Part shown: positions 1-11,823 of the stretch, piece by piece
Layout: every line of letters starts with the position of its first letter
Position numbering within the stretch: the stretch's first letter is position 1
Assembly (NCBI GenBank): GCA_014904985.1
Contig: MU129042.1
Coordinates: 30,058-94,057 of the forward strand
DNA length: 64,000 nucleotides
Direction: 5' to 3'
Source: Hydnum rufescens UP504
Taxonomy: Eukaryota; Basidiomycota; Agaricomycetes; Cantharellales; Hydnaceae
Program-made: the position numbers and the translations under genes
Notes under the pieces: model-generated
Seen by the model: only the letters and a program-made list of their open reading frames with translations
Told to the model about the DNA's origin: nothing
Database searches by the model: none

Positions 1-139
1 CGTTGAAAGCATTCTTTTCATGTTGACCCTTCTCCTTGTCTACCACAGCATGATTGATGAGCTTGACCTCAGTGACCATAAGAAGCTTAAGCCGGGGATA
101 TCGGGTCTTCTCTGCTAGCACACCAAGATCCTCAAGAAA

Positions 140-1424
140 TCAATCCCTAAGCAACCGAGCTCTCAATATGACAGCTTCAGGGACTGGTCCATCGAAGAAG
201 GGAAGGGAAGATGAAATGGAAGGATTGTCAGGCCAGAAGTCAGGATCAAGACAATTGTTGACATCGTCAGGTGCTGCATTCGCAATATGAGTAGCAGTGT
301 TCGAGACGAGCCCGTGTTTTTTTGAATTAGCTACCATGGGCGGCTCTTCAACTTTGTGGACAGAGACACCAGACAAGGGCGACCGATTCTGCCTCAATAC
401 ACCATGTGAGCCAAATGTATCAGGAAGATGGTGGATAATTTCGTCACTATCTTCATCAGATAGGCTGAGAATGTTGGATGATGGGTGGGGCATGGAATTA
501 TCCCAGGCTGCAGCAAATTTCAGCGGTGACAGAGTACCGAATTGGGGACTTTGAGGCGACATATCAGGGATTGGAGATTTATTGCCATTGAGAGAATGAG
601 TGTGGTTCTGATTCCTTTTGGTCTGAGGCTGAGTGTCACCCAGTGAATGCGTCTTTCAATTGTAAGAGCATCAACACAAATTCAAAGAAAATACCCAAAT
701 GATTACTCACATCTGCACTGGGGTAATCCGGTTTTCCCTTCTGGGGCCGCTGGGAAGAAGTTGAAGGCTGAAACTCGTGGAATTGCACAGAATTGGGGGA
801 ATGACCTCCATCTTTGTCATCACTGCCCACCTCATCACTGTTGCCCTCATCACCATCACCCTTGTCACCGTCGCCCTTGTCACCGTCGCCCTTGTCACTG
901 TCGCCCTTGTCACTGTCGCCCTTGTCACCATCGCCCTTGTCACTGTCGCCCTCATCACCATTGCCCTCGTCACCATCACCATCGCTCCCATCTCCATTCG
1001 TCCTGATTGGGGCTGAGGGTACTGCAAGATTTGATCTGGTGTTTGTGTTCAGCATTGAAAGGGAGGCCAGAAGAGTATTGGCAGGGGTAGTATGAGTAGG
1101 AGGATTCATCTCAGGTGTGGAGAAATGACAAGAGGTCAGGCGGGCAGTGGTTGAGCTTTTTGGTCCGACACCAACAGTTGTAGTTGCAGCCACAGATGTC
1201 CTGGCTTTTTCAGTTGGCTTCCATTGACGTTTGCTAGTGCGGATTTCTGGCTCGTCAGCTGTCTTGGAGCATTCCTCACCAGCTGATGCAACAGTGGCTT
1301 TCTTGCACTTCAAACTCTTTTGTCCAGAGTTCACAGAAGAGGAATTCACCACTAGAGCAGGTTCAGCGACTGGAGGCAATTTTATGATCAACTTTTTTTT
1401 GGCTGGAGCCTTCAGGCGTGCCAT
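140..1424 (-). CDS. Unidentified two-exon protein with basic N-terminus and Asp/Gly/Lys repeat
   Basis: I do not recognise this protein. The start at 1424 gives an N-terminus rich in Lys and Pro (MARLKAPAKKK), followed by a Ser/Thr-rich stretch and, in the second half of exon 1 (roughly 860-990), a tandem 9-bp repeat encoding GD(S/G)DKG-type acidic repeats. A 58-bp intron (653-710) has a GTGAGT donor and an AG acceptor and joins the exons in phase 0; without it the frame ends in AT-rich sequence. Exon 2 continues as a low-complexity Ser/Pro/Asp protein to a TGA at 140. Charge pattern and composition suggest a nuclear or nucleic-acid-associated protein, but no domain is visible. It lies on the same strand as the next unidentified gene and may belong with it to a TE-associated cluster next to KDZ-1. 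The exon structure is my inference from splice signals and frame. Confidence 0.5.
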
Positions 1425-1651
1425 GCAGAGTAGAAGGTATGCAGCGAGCAAGAACTCGCCAACGACACCTTTTGCTACTCTGGGTTCGGTTCATGCAGAA
1501 AGGTGATCAAAAGCGGAGGTACATGGAGAACTCCGGTATTACATAATGACTATCCATGTAAATAACGAGGCCTGTCCAAATCAAGTTCCAGTACTATGCA
1601 CCAGCGGTCATTCCGGTAGCCGAAGGTTTCATCTGCTCGTAGTGTAGATGA

Positions 1652-2973
1652 TCATTCCACACTGACAGAAGGACCCCCATCCTCCATCACCCACTTTGCG
1701 ATGAGCTGAATGAGCTTGTCATACGGTCCATTCGTTGGCCACATATATACTGCATATTCCTTCACTTGAGACCGAGGAGGAGGCTCTAGATGACCATGCA
1801 TGACCATCTCCAAGTGGTGCAGATAAGGAGGGATGTCGGATATGGCAATTGACACCAGCTTGTCAAAAAGCCAGGCCTTATTGAAGGACACAATGTCCAT
1901 GGGATGGATTCGTTCCTTGGCAAGTGGAGGTAGCAATGTTTGATTGCCTCCTGAAAGGCATGGAGGAAATGTGAGGGTATCAAGGAATCGGTGCTTGAAA
2001 GACGATGACGGGTCAGAGTTGTGTTCTTGCCACCATGTGCGTTCAAATGAGTGAGATATGGGCATTTCCTGACAGGTTGGTGGGAGAGGAATCGTTGAAG
2101 TGATGAGAGGTGCATGTTTCATCATCTCACAGAGATCTGATTGTGAGCGATGATGAGCTATTGCTTGCTCAATGTATCGAGGCTCGAATAGCCAGATGTA
2201 CGACACCATTTCTGTGTAGATGTCCTTGACTTGGAACTCGTCCAGTCCTCGAACATCACCCTGGGATATAAGAGTGTTGTAAACCACACCAAGGTGTCGT
2301 TGAGACTTGAACATGAGACACATTGACTATGTTCAGGACCTGTAGTGTTTCTTCTGTTGGATTTTTCATCCACCGAGGCAACCATAAGGTGCAAATTCTT
2401 TTAGCCAATGTTCCCACTGAGCACCCTTGGCCAGAGGGCCAATGACAAGGGTATACCACTTATGTATGGGGGTTCGAGCCATCGGATAGGGAATGTCAGT
2501 GAAAAGGAGTGGCACCATACTATCACTGGCATCTGCAGCTGATTCTGATGATGGTGCTGGACTGCCAGGGTCATGAGGAGACAGTTGTTGAGGGTAGAGT
2601 ACAGGAGGAACAGCGAGCAGGTACACATTCTGGATCGTGTCAGGAGCTAGGTCAGGCAAACTGTGAAACAACATTGCCGTGAGTAGAACCCCATATTGGT
2701 AGTGTAATTTGGGTTGAACCATGACTCCACACCAGAAATTGGTGGCATTGAGATAAGGGTATTTCCAGGAGACAAGAACGTTATGGGTGTGCCAGTACAG
2801 CAGGCCAATTTGGCTATTTTCGGCTTAGGTAATAATAACCTCCCAAGGAAGGAAGACAAGATGAGAGAGAGGGAACGGAAAAGAAAATGATCATGAAATA
2901 TCGAGAATAGAGTCAGAGTACAGTGAATACCCTGGTTTTGCATGTCTCTGCTCGAACTCTCGGCTAATCCCAT
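1652..2973 (-). CDS. Unidentified multi-exon fungal protein
   Basis: I do not recognise the family. The last exon (about 2323 down to 1652) is a long open frame with many aromatic and charged residues (for example WLFEPRYIEQAIAHHRSQSD) and no low complexity, so it looks truly coding. An upstream exon (about 2800-2366) encodes a sequence containing GLLYWHTHNVLVSWKYPYL and HKWYTLVIGPLAKGAQWEHW. A first exon starting at 2973 (MGLAESSSRDMQNQ) is plausible, because a GTATTC donor follows it and an AG acceptor lies before the GLLYW segment. The junction between about 2366 and 2323 is not resolved; either a very short intron or a frameshift is needed. No transmembrane segment or catalytic motif is evident. 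Its position beside KDZ-1 suggests a TE-associated or accessory gene. Confidence 0.45.
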
Positions 2974-3681
2974 ATTAGTCCAGAGGGACTAACCCACAGG
3001 TATAAAATCATAGGTTCATCAATAAGGGAATATATTCATTAGAAACTCCCAATATGAACCCCAGTAAGGCTTGGAGTGTGTTTCCGGTGGTCAGAAAAAG
3101 TTGCTGTGATGCATGACTGAGCCTACAGTTGAAATAGGTCAACATACGGAATTCACCATGCAATGCTTGCGACCTCGCATGCACTAATCCTAGGTCTGGG
3201 AAAACTTAAAAATCAAGATTATAAGGGTTTATTATAGATAAAAATTCAAGCTGATTGGTGCATACCAATCTTAAATTGAATGAGCCAGTAAATCACTTTA
3301 CTATGTGGGGGCTACAGTCATCATTATTGAGCATGAATATCTGGTATTTTCAAAACATGTTCTTATATACTTAGAGTAAAATTTACTATGTAGTGCTGAT
3401 ATATCTTATCTGACCCAAAAAATTGTTATGTGAATAATGAAATATTGATTTATCATATGGGTGCCTATTGCACTCCTTTTGAGCTATAATTTCGAGGTTT
3501 TTCTAATATCAGGGCTGTTAACAAGAAGATTAAAAATTATTTGCAGATTTATAGCCTTATTGATTGAGATGAAAGCCATGTATCATGCTGGAACACAATA
3601 TTGAGAGCTATTATGGTAATAATTCGCATGGTGTTGAGTCTGCATGCCGGAACCAAATTTACATTTGTCCACAACCAACAC
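2974..3681. other. AT-rich intergenic stretch, no gene seen
   Basis: Short AT-rich sequence with no open frame worth calling on either strand. It separates the minus-strand genes on the left from the plus-strand GRF gene on the right, so it may hold divergent promoters, but I see no specific element. Confidence 0.4.
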
Positions 3682-4275
3682 ATGTCGAACGCAATGACCA
3701 TGACTCGCCTCTGTCACTGTTTGTTCCCCGGTATGTCAAATTGTGATTATGGACTTGTATCTACTGACCCACCCAGCCAAACTCAGGGTGTCAAACTCAG
3801 TTGAAAACCCCAACGAGGAATACTATACCTGCATGAACCGGGCAGTCCGCGCCCTTCTTGCAAGTTTTTCGGTGAGTTCAAGTCTAATTTCCTACCAGTA
3901 CTTCCTTTCTTCATACATTTTAATCTCTAGTTTGGGTCCAGGGAGGTTCCCTATCATCAGTACCTGTGGCGTCTGCACCATCAACACCAACATCTAGGCG
4001 TGAGTACAAATTTTGCAGTTCAATTAATTCTAACTTGAACCTCTCTAGGTCAACGACTCCCAACAACTCCAAGGACCCCTAGGAGCCCAAGGGCTCCCAC
4101 TGTGGCTGGATTGACTGCCCAAGTTGAGGAGTTGGAGTTGGACAAGGAGAGACTCAAGGACGAGTGTGTCCAGCTTAAATATGAACTTGTTGAAGCTCAC
4201 CGGAAGGTTGGTGAAGCTCTCAGTAAGTATTCTATTCTCAAGGATAAGATTGATATGATCTTGCTGGAATCTTAG
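3682..4275 (+). pseudogene. GRF-type zinc finger / coiled-coil protein (GRF-1)
   Basis: Four exons are supported: 3682-3730, 3777-3871, 3931-3999 and 4049-4275, separated by 45-59-bp introns with GTATGT or GTGAGT donors and CAG/TAG acceptors. The first two exons join as RLCHCLFP then AKLRVSNSVENPNEEYYTC, matching the GRF zinc-finger pattern (Cys-x-Cys, Pro-Ala-x-Leu-Arg, Asn-Pro-Asn, aromatic pair, Cys); the last part (SCKFFVWV) is reached only in another frame, so exon 2 seems to carry a one-base frameshift. Exon 4 encodes a Pro/Arg/Thr linker and then a heptad-rich coiled coil (about residues 85-130) ending at TAG 4275. GRF fingers bind single-stranded nucleic acid in other proteins. It sits directly upstream of KDZ-1 on the same strand, and a homologous gene lies beside KDZ-2, which suggests a transposon partner. 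Confidence 0.6.
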
Positions 4276-4497
4276 TTTTTTTACTTTGTCTTCATACTGC
4301 CCTGTACATTATTAGCCATCAGAAAATACCGAAGTTTTCTTTCGTCTCGACCTCATCTTGTCGGCCATCAGAATCATGGTGCCTATTGATGATCTATTGA
4401 GGGAGGGAGGGAGATCATAACGACCACCCTTGTCGTGCATATTACACAGCGTCACTGTAATGTACAGTGTCTCTGATGTGGCGTAGGTCTGCGGCAC

Positions 4498-5677
4498 ATG
4501 TTGTTCCTTGGCCAAAAAGCAAAAGGATTGATTAGGCGTAACAAGAAGAAATCTAAAGCCATTGCTGAGGCTGGTCCATCTAATGAGCCATCATCATCAA
4601 AATGGCGGAAGCATAACGAGGCCCCTCTCAATCTGCCCACTGTCCCCAACGATCCATACCAAGTTATCATCGGGACCCAGCTACCATCCGTCTGAAGTCT
4701 AGACCAGAGAAAACACAATGGTGTCATCTTTCTTGGAAAGGAAATGGACGGTCAAGCACTGTATCAGCAGGCTGGGCTGCCAAGTTGCCAGCATCGACAA
4801 CCATCCTTAGAGTCCATCAACACTGGCGACGATGACCCAGCTCACCCCGCCTTGGGCGATTTCTTTGACTTCGACTATGGGCTTAATGCCCTGGACTACC
4901 GCATCCCACAAGAAAACCATCCAGTCCTTCTCCAGCAAGACAATAGGCACGTCATCAAAGATAAGCAATCTTGCCACTCCCATCGACGATACGCCACTGC
5001 CCATAAATGGAATACAACTGTGCTTCCCAGTTTGCTTCATCCATACATGGCCTTCCATGTGCAAACCAACTCTGGGCGCAATGTGATGCGGACTCCCACT
5101 GAAGTAGCGGCATGTACATGTGGAACACACAGCGTCCAGCTGGAGGTTACATGTGTGCATTTAAAATGTGCATCTTTTGGTGTCTCACTGAAACCACATC
5201 CTCACATTTTTGCAGATCTAGACTCTATCGTGCTTTATTAGTGTAAATGTAGGCCAGTGCCTGAGCAACTGGTGGGACGTGGGCTCTTTCCATGTGCACC
5301 AGTCCTCCCAAAGCTTGCCATTGATCTCGATATGCTCGAGTTTGCTACTGGGCTCTTCGTTAATTCATCACCAAATGAAATGGCATGGGCGGCAACTCTC
5401 ACAGAGTTCCTTGATACTCGGGCTACATTTTTACTACTGAGGTTAGCATTCACATTCAAGCCCTTGATTGATCAAATCTAATATTTTATGGCATCAAGGA
5501 CTCATTTTGGCAACACTTTGGAATGCACTCGTGCAATATCAGGTGCTCATGCAAGTTGTTGAGGCGGAGGTCCAAAAATCTGTTGAGATCGCCGGACACT
5601 CGTTCTCACTACCGTGCTGCAACATTACCCCATCGTCTCAAGGCAGAACTTCCACCAGTTGATGGATCTACCACATT
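4498..5677 (+). pseudogene. KDZ-1 transposase, N-terminal part
   Basis: This is the 5' half of a KDZ (CxC2-like cysteine cluster) transposase. Recognisable blocks are a basic N-terminus, KWNTTVLPSLLHPYMAFHVQT followed by the CTCG/C cysteine cluster (about 5000-5150), an intron ending in a TTTTTGCAG acceptor near 5214, the block CKCRPVPEQLVGRGLFPCAP, LEFATGLFVNSSPNEMAWA, and the helical NALVQYQVLMQVVEAEVQKS block after a second intron. A TAG at 5239 lies immediately before CKCRP, and frame changes are needed near 5520 and 5610, so the gene is dead. The reading stops at 5677, where a transposon (E1) begins; the protein resumes at 21087. Removing E1 and one copy of the 8-bp duplication leaves the frame open (DGSTT then LFKHDY). 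Confidence 0.85.
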
Positions 5678-5900
5678 CAGGCTGGTCAGTCACATGGGGG
5701 ACCTAATTTAGGTACACTTTCAGGCAGAAAATGGTACCTAATAGGTCCCTCAAACCTTACAGCCGAAATCAGGCATTCCAATTCAGTTCTTTGGCCATCT
5801 ATCGGCCAATCCATGGCTGTGCTGGATTATATACTTATTTATTATTATGTATTTATTATTATTATTATTACTATTATATATACATATTATCCCCCCCCCT
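5678..5900 (+). repeat. E1 A end: TIR, terminal hairpin and TTA microsatellite
   Basis: After the 15-bp terminal repeat comes an internal inverted repeat (GGGACCTAATTTAGGTAC ... GGTACCTAATAGGTCCC) that can fold into a terminal hairpin, then sequence shared by all A ends (GGCCATCTATCGGCCAATCC), a (TTA)n tract and a C-run. The E2 (9036) and E3 (ending 17830) A ends match it closely. Confidence 0.9.
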
Positions 5901-7263
5901 GCCACCACAGGGGGACGGTTCATGCGGGTCACGCGCCCACATATACTCACCACACCGCTGTAGTGGCAGGATCCATATGCCCCAGTCAGGGACCAGTTCT
6001 GCTTGGCACCCCCTCAAGGGGGTTGCTTTTTGTTTGTGGGGGCTCGTTTGCGGTTTTCGTTTCCAGCGTGTCATTTGGCGGGTTTGTAGGGGGGTCGTGT
6101 GGGTTCTGGTCAAGGATCTAGAGAAATAAGGAATAAAATATTAGTACAACATTACTGCAGCACAAAAGAGCAGCTTATGCTGCTCTTTTTGTGCCACAAG
6201 ACCAAGAAATAAAACACTTAAAACATACCTTGTACCCCACACCTGCAGGTGTAGGGTACTGGGGCCATGCATGCTGGCTCATACATACGCCAGCTCGTAC
6301 GTACGCCGGCTCATATGCACAGCGGTTCACATGGGTCCCCCATCATTCGGGTGTCGATATGCAGGGTTACAGGGGGTTCTTTGTCAGTATTCGTTCGCGA
6401 GGGAAGTTGAAACCTACAAAATACTATGTTTAAATTAGTTAAGAAATAAGCACCATGCAAAAAGAGCAGCTTTCGCTGCTCTTTTTGCATGGCTGAAGCT
6501 ACTGGAGGGGGGGGGGAAGGGACTCACCTGATATAGAACCACACACCCACCATGGCAGGTGTGTGATTCCTGGGGCGTTATTTGATGCGGTCACACCCTC
6601 GTTTGGCATGTTGCCATGTCGCACTGTCATGTGTCGCGTTGCGGTGGTGCGCTGCTGTGTGTCACGTTGCGGTGGTGCGCTGCTGTGTGTCACGTTGCTG
6701 TGTGGCGTTGCCATATGTGGCACTGCCGTGTCGCGTTTCCATGCCTCACATTGCCGTTTGGCTCTCGTCATGCATTGGACAAGGCCTCATCTAAAATAAA
6801 TAAACACACATTAGTAAAATATTCCAAAGCAGCGCAAAAAGAGCAGCTTTTGCTGCTCTTTTTGCGCAGCTGTAGCTACTGGGGGGGTACTCACCTTACA
6901 TAGTACACACCTGCCATGGTGGGTGTGTGGCTCATTTGGCGCAGTTGTGTCCTTGTTTGGTGGGGTGCCGTATATCACGTTGCCGTGTGTCACGTCCTCG
7001 TTTGGCATGTTGCTGTTTGGTGTGTTGCTGTGTGTTGCATTGCCGTTTGGTGCGTTTCTGCATGTCGCATTGCGGTTTGGGCCCTTTTCATTTCATGGGT
7101 TCTCAAGGGCCTTGGAGCAGGCCTCAATCTAGTATAATAAATGATGTGTTAGTAAAAAAATTCAAAGCAGCGCAAAAAGAGCAGCTTTCGCTGCTCTTTT
7201 TGCACTGTTGTATCTATTGATAAAAACACTCACCTTGTGACCACACACCCGCAGCGGCGGGCG
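5901..7263 (-). repeat. E1 left array: four exon/intron-like hairpin modules, minus sense
   Basis: Intron-type stem-loops lie at about 6160-6194, 6457-6489, 6833-6868 and 7168-7202. Read on the minus strand each follows a GTGAGT/GTATGT-type donor and precedes CTAAY and a TAG acceptor. Exon-type stem-loops (ACCACACACCCGC-like) lie between them, for example at about 6238, 6540, 6903 and 7240, just upstream of the minus-strand donors. The predicted transcript runs from the centre of E1 toward its A end. Confidence 0.8.
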
Positions 7264-7324
7264 TGTGGTCATGTGGTTGCCTTTCCAGGTGGTTGCCTGT
7301 TGTGTAATGGAGATGCGGATGAAG

Positions 7325-7900
7325 ATGCAAACTCAACGCTGGCAATTGCCGGTACTTAAAAAGTGCCCAAGTGCTGGTGCTACAAACATAATACATATGA
7401 GTAGCAAGTATCTAGACATGGAATACATGCTATATAATAAATATTTGTCCAAAAATGCGAAGAAGAAGATGATAATAAGTCAGAGCTCACTAGGACATGA
7501 CATGCCTGATTGCAGGGTGGGTTGGGCCACTTCTATAGGTCAGAATTAGCCCAAATTTAAATATATTAATGGTATATATGCACCCTACATGGGTGACTGA
7601 TTATATTGGACAATCCGTCCAATATAATCAGTCGTCCATGTAGGGTGCATATATACCATTAATATATTTAAATTTGGGCTAATTCTGACCTATAGAAGTG
7701 GCCCAACCCACCCTGCAATCAGGCATGTCATGTCCTAGTGAGCTCTGACTTATTATCATCTTCTTCTTCACATTTTTGGACAAATATTTATTATATAGCA
7801 TGTATTCCATGTCTAGATACTTGCTACTAATATGTATTATGTTTGTAGCACCAGCACTTGGGTGCTTTTTGAGTACCGGCAATTGCCGGCATTGAATTGC
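7325..7900. promoter_or_regulatory. E1 central palindrome, candidate bidirectional promoter
   Basis: Nearly perfect inverted repeat centred at about 7605 (TTGGACAATCCGTCCAA). Arms of about 270 bp include GGCAATTGCC, a conserved segment starting near CACCAGCACTTGGG, and a TATA-like ATTATATAGC. Both module arrays diverge from here, so I infer a bidirectional promoter. The arms appear as identical short open frames on opposite strands, which I take as a by-product of the inverted repeat. Confidence 0.55.
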
Positions 7901-9035
7901 ACAACTACTCACACCAGCAATGGCCCCGAAAGGCGAACACACAACCACACACCCGCTGCTGTGGGTGTGTGGTCATAAGGTGAGTTTTGTCTCAGTAGGT
8001 ACAAAAAGAGTAGTGCAAGCTACTCTTTTTGTGCCACTTCGAATTCTTTTACTGACGTAGCTTTTATTATTTTAGATTATGGTGGCCTGAGACGAAAACC
8101 CACCACACAATGAGGGCCCAAATGGCAAGAGCCAAACCAAAACAAACAATGGACCACCCAATGGGTAGCCCAGGAACCACACACCCACTGTGGCGGGTGT
8201 GTGGTACTCTTTAAGGTGAGTTCCCCCCCGCCAATATATACTGTGGTGCAAAAAGAGCAGCGAAAGCTGCTCTTTTTGCGTTGCATTGGATTTTTTTACT
8301 AATACCTTTTATTATTCTAGGTCTTTGCCTGGTCCCGGTTGCCAAACGATGAGACCCCACCGGCCAGGGCCCCCACAGCAACACGCCAAACGAAGGTGTG
8401 AGAAGTGGTGATGTGAACCACACACCTGCGCAGCGGGTGTTCTATACAAGGTAAGTATGCTTATACACCCCCAACAGCACAAAAAGAGCAGCAAGTGCTG
8501 CTCTTTTTGTGCTGGTTTTAATTTTTAACTAACAATCTATTATTCTAAACTATCGCCAGACATGAAAGCCCGTGGAGCAAGCCCCCCCCCCCCAAACAAT
8601 ACCCTGTCCGCACAGCAAGGCCTGCATGCAGACAACGACGCGCCAAGCAGACAACGACAAGCCAAACGAAGACATGAAGCACACCTGCTACCGCAGGTGT
8701 GGTTCTATATGAGGTAAGCACTGTGGTGCACCCCCAACAGCGCAAAAAGGGCTGCGCTCGCTGCCCTTTTTGTGCCAATTTTAATTTTTTAATTTTTTAC
8801 TAACATCACTTATTATTCTAGGTTCTCGCCTGATCACAAACAGCAAAATGAAGACTCGCCAAATGAACCCCCCATGGAAATGAGAATGCCCTTGCCAAAT
8901 GAAAACCACAAATGCAACCCACCAAAATGAGTGCCAAATGAAACCCGCTGACGACAATGGGCCAAGGAACACCCACCAGGCAAACCGCGGGAATGGGAAC
9001 ACCACAAGACAACAGAACCCCCAGACGAACCACAC
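7901..9035 (+). repeat. E1 right array (first part): four modules, plus sense
   Basis: Intron-type stem-loops at about 8008, 8250, 8477 and 8740, with exon-type stem-loops at about 7942, 8187, 8417 and 8690. A clear unit is GGTGAGT at 8215, stem-loop, TTTACTAAT near 8298 and TTATTCTAG at 8311-8319. The array is cut at 9035 inside an exon-type stem-loop by E2 and continues at 19555. Confidence 0.8.
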
Positions 9036-9250
9036 CAGGCTGGTCAGTCACGGGGGGGACCTAATTTAGGTACCACTTTTGGGCAGAAAATGGTACCTAA
9101 GAGGTCCCCCAAACCTTATGGCTGAAATCAGCCATTTCAATTCAGTTTTTGGGCCATCTGTCAGCCAATCCATGGCTGTGCTAGATTATTTATTATTATT
9201 ATTATTATTATTACTACTATTATTATATACATATTATCCCCCCCGGGGTC
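9036..9250 (+). repeat. E2 A end: TIR, terminal hairpin and TTA microsatellite
   Basis: Matches the E1 A end closely. The terminal inverted pair GGGACCTAATTTAGGTACC / GGTACCTAAGAGGTCCC forms a hairpin of about 17-19 bp. A (TTA)n tract lies at 9187-9235. Confidence 0.9.
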
Positions 9251-10640
9251 TGCCACCACAGGGGGGGGGGCGTGGTTCCTGCGGGTCACACACCTGCATA
9301 TACCCACCACACCCGCCGCAGCAGGTGGGGTTCATATGCCCCGGTCGGGGCTGGTTCCATTTGGGTGCTCCCTTGAGGGAGCAGGTTTTCGTTTGCGGGG
9401 GCTCATTCACGGTTTGTGTTCCCAGGGTGTCATTTGGCGGGTTCAGGGGGGGTTTGTGCGGGTTCTGGTCAAGGGTCTATAGAAATAAGGGATTCAATGT
9501 TAGTACAACATTAATGCAACACAAAAAGAGCAGCTTATGCTGCTCTTTTTGCACCACAAGACTAAGAAATAAAAAAAAAACATAACACATACCTTGTACC
9601 CCACACCTGCAGGTGTAGGGTACTGGGACCGTGCACACCGGCTCATCCATATGCCGGTGTGTACATATGCCGGCTCGTACGCATGGCGGTTTGTATGGGT
9701 CCTCCGTCGTTTGGGGGTCGATAGGCAGGGTTATGTGGGGTTCTTTGTCAGTATTCGTTCGCGAGGGCAGTTGAAACCTACAAAATATTATTTTTAAATT
9801 AGTTAGAAAATAAGGGCCATGCAAAAAGAGCAGCTTTCACTGCTCTTTTTGCGTGGCTGTAGCTACTGAGGGGGGCAGGGACTTACCTGATATAGAACCA
9901 CACACCCACTGGGGCAGGTGTGTGATTCCGTGCCCTTGTTTGGCGCACTGCTGTGGGCTTTGGTGCAGTCGTGTCATTGGCCCATTGCTGTGTCGCATTG
10001 GTGTATCGCATTGCTGTGTCGCGTTGCCATGTGGCACGTCGCTGTTTGGGCTTTCGTCATTTCATGGGTTATTGTCCTGCGTTGGATGGGCCCTAATCTG
10101 GAATAATGCATGTCAGTAAAGAAAAAATTCCAAAGCAGCACAAAAAGAGCAGCTTTCACTGCTCTTTTTGCGTGCCTGTAGCTACTGGGGGGGGGACTCA
10201 CATTATATAGTACCACACACCCGCCGTGGCGGGTGTGTGGTTCCTGGGGGCCTCATTTGGCGCGTTGCCGTAGGTTGCGTTGCCATGTGTCGCATTACCG
10301 TGTATCGCGTCTTCGTTTGGCGCATCTTCATTTGGTGTGTTGCCGTGTTGCGCCGTCGTGCGTCATGTTTCTGTGTCATGTTGCCGGATGTCGCGTTGCT
10401 GCGTCGTGTTTCCATATGTCACATGGCTGTTTGGGCTCTCATTGTGCGTTGGATGAGGCCTCAATCTAAAATAAATAAAGAGACATTAGTAAGATGTTCC
10501 AAAGCAGTGCAAAAAGAGCAGCTTTGCTGCTCTTTTTGCGCCGTTGTATCTACTAGAAAAAATACTCACCTTGTGACCACACACCTGCAGTGGCAGGTGC
10601 GTGGTCATGTGGTTGCCTTTTCAGGCAGTTGCTTGTTGTG
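9251..10640 (-). repeat. E2 left array: four modules, minus sense
   Basis: Intron-type stem-loops at about 9520, 9820, 10138 and 10507; exon-type at about 9310, 9600, 9900, 10205 and 10580. Two of the four intron loops are GAAA on the minus strand with a U-G wobble at the loop-closing region (plus strand reads CAGCTTTCACTG). Confidence 0.8.
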
Positions 10641-10659
10641 GTTGCAGAGATAGGAAGCA

Positions 10660-11320
10660 AGATGCAGATTCAATGCCGGCAATTGCCGATACTCAAGAAG
10701 CACCCAAACGCTGGTGCTGCAAGCACAGTACACAATAGTACCAAGCATATATATTATAGATGAATACTATATAATAAAATTTTGTCCAGGAAAACCCGAA
10801 GAAGAGGATGGTAATGAGTCAGAGCTCAATAAGGCATGAGATGGCTAATTACAGAGTGGATTGGGCCACTTCTACACATCAGAATTGGCCCAAATTTGAG
10901 TATAGTAGTGTTATATATACACTCTACATGGGCGATTAATTATCTCGGACAATTTTCACATTTTTCAATTTTTCACACCTTCAATTCCCTATTTAGGGAA
11001 TTGAAGGCGTGAAAAATTGAAAAATGCAAGGATCGTCCGAGATAATCAATTGCCCATGTAGAGTGTATATATAAACTACTATATTTAAATTTGGGCCAAT
11101 TCAGATGCATAGAAGTGGCCCAATCCACTCTGCAATTTGCCGTCTCATGCCTTATTGGGCTCTGACTCATTATCATTGCCTTCTTTGGGTTTTCCTGGAC
11201 AAATATTCATTATATAGTATTTATTTTAAATATACATGTTTGGTACTATTGTGTGCTGTGCTTGCAGCACCAGCGCTTGGGCGCTTCTTGAGTATCGGCA
11301 ATTGCCAGCATTGAATTCGC
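10660..11320. promoter_or_regulatory. E2 central palindrome, candidate bidirectional promoter
   Basis: Inverted repeat centred near 10993, with a core hairpin around TTCAATTCCCTATTTAGGGAATTGAA. The arms contain GGCAATTGCC (about 10678 and 11298) and a TATATAGTATTTATT motif about 30-40 bp upstream of the conserved first-exon start on each side. Confidence 0.55.
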
Positions 11321-11363
11321 AACTATGCAGCCACACCCAGCAACAGAAATGCAACTGCGCGAC

Positions 11364-11379
11364 CACGACACAACAGCAA

Positions 11380-11414
<35 letters not shown>

Positions 11415-11439
11415 ACAGCAGCAGCAGCAACAGCAACAG

Positions 11440-11519
<80 letters not shown>

Positions 11520-11600
11520 GCAGCAACAGCACACGACCACAACCGCATGACCACAACCGCATGACCACAACCGCATGACCACAACCACACGACCACAACC
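11364..11600 (+). repeat. (CAR)n microsatellite plus 14-bp tandem repeat in the E2 first exon
   Basis: About 155 bp of CAG/CAA triplets (11373-11530), followed by about five copies of a 14-bp unit (AACCGCATGACCAC). It lies between the conserved first-exon start and the first exon-type stem-loop of the right array, so it would be in the first exon of the predicted rightward transcript. It is open as poly-Gln in one frame, but no coding evidence exists beyond that. Confidence 0.85.
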
Positions 11601-11641
11601 ACATGACCACACACCCGCTGATGCGGGTGTGTGGTCATAAG

Positions 11642-11743
11642 GTACGTTTTGTCTCAGTAGATACAATAGTGCAAAAGAGTAGCGCAAGCTACTCTTTTTG
11701 TGCTGCTATGAATTTTATACTAACATAGCCTTTATTATTCCAG
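11642..11743 (+). other. Example predicted intron with internal stem-loop (102 bp)
   Basis: Donor GTACGT, stem-loop with GCAA loop (GAGTAGCGCAAGCTACTC), branch-like ATACTAACAT and TTATTATTCCAG acceptor. The following exon-like segment (11744-11823, 80 bp) ends in an ACCACACCCGC stem-loop and then AAG|GTGAGT. Confidence 0.65.
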
Positions 11744-11823
11744 GTCAAAACCAAAACAAATGACAGGCCACCCAATGAGTGGGCTCAGGAACCACACCCG
11801 CTGCTGCAGGTGTGGTACTGTAA

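Noticed and set aside
7265..7948. Two identical short proteins on opposite strands in the E1 centre
   Set aside because: They are the two arms of the central palindrome read outward-in; this reflects DNA symmetry and is not a gene pair.
5678..9040. A short element bounded by the two A ends at 5678 and 9036
   Set aside because: Both ends are in the same orientation and have different flanking 8-mers; TSD matching pairs them with 21086 and 19554 instead.
11236..11550. Poly-Gln protein gene in E2
   Set aside because: The frame is open only because of the CAR repeat; the flanking peptide is mirrored in the other arms as part of the inverted repeat, and no start context or homology supports translation.
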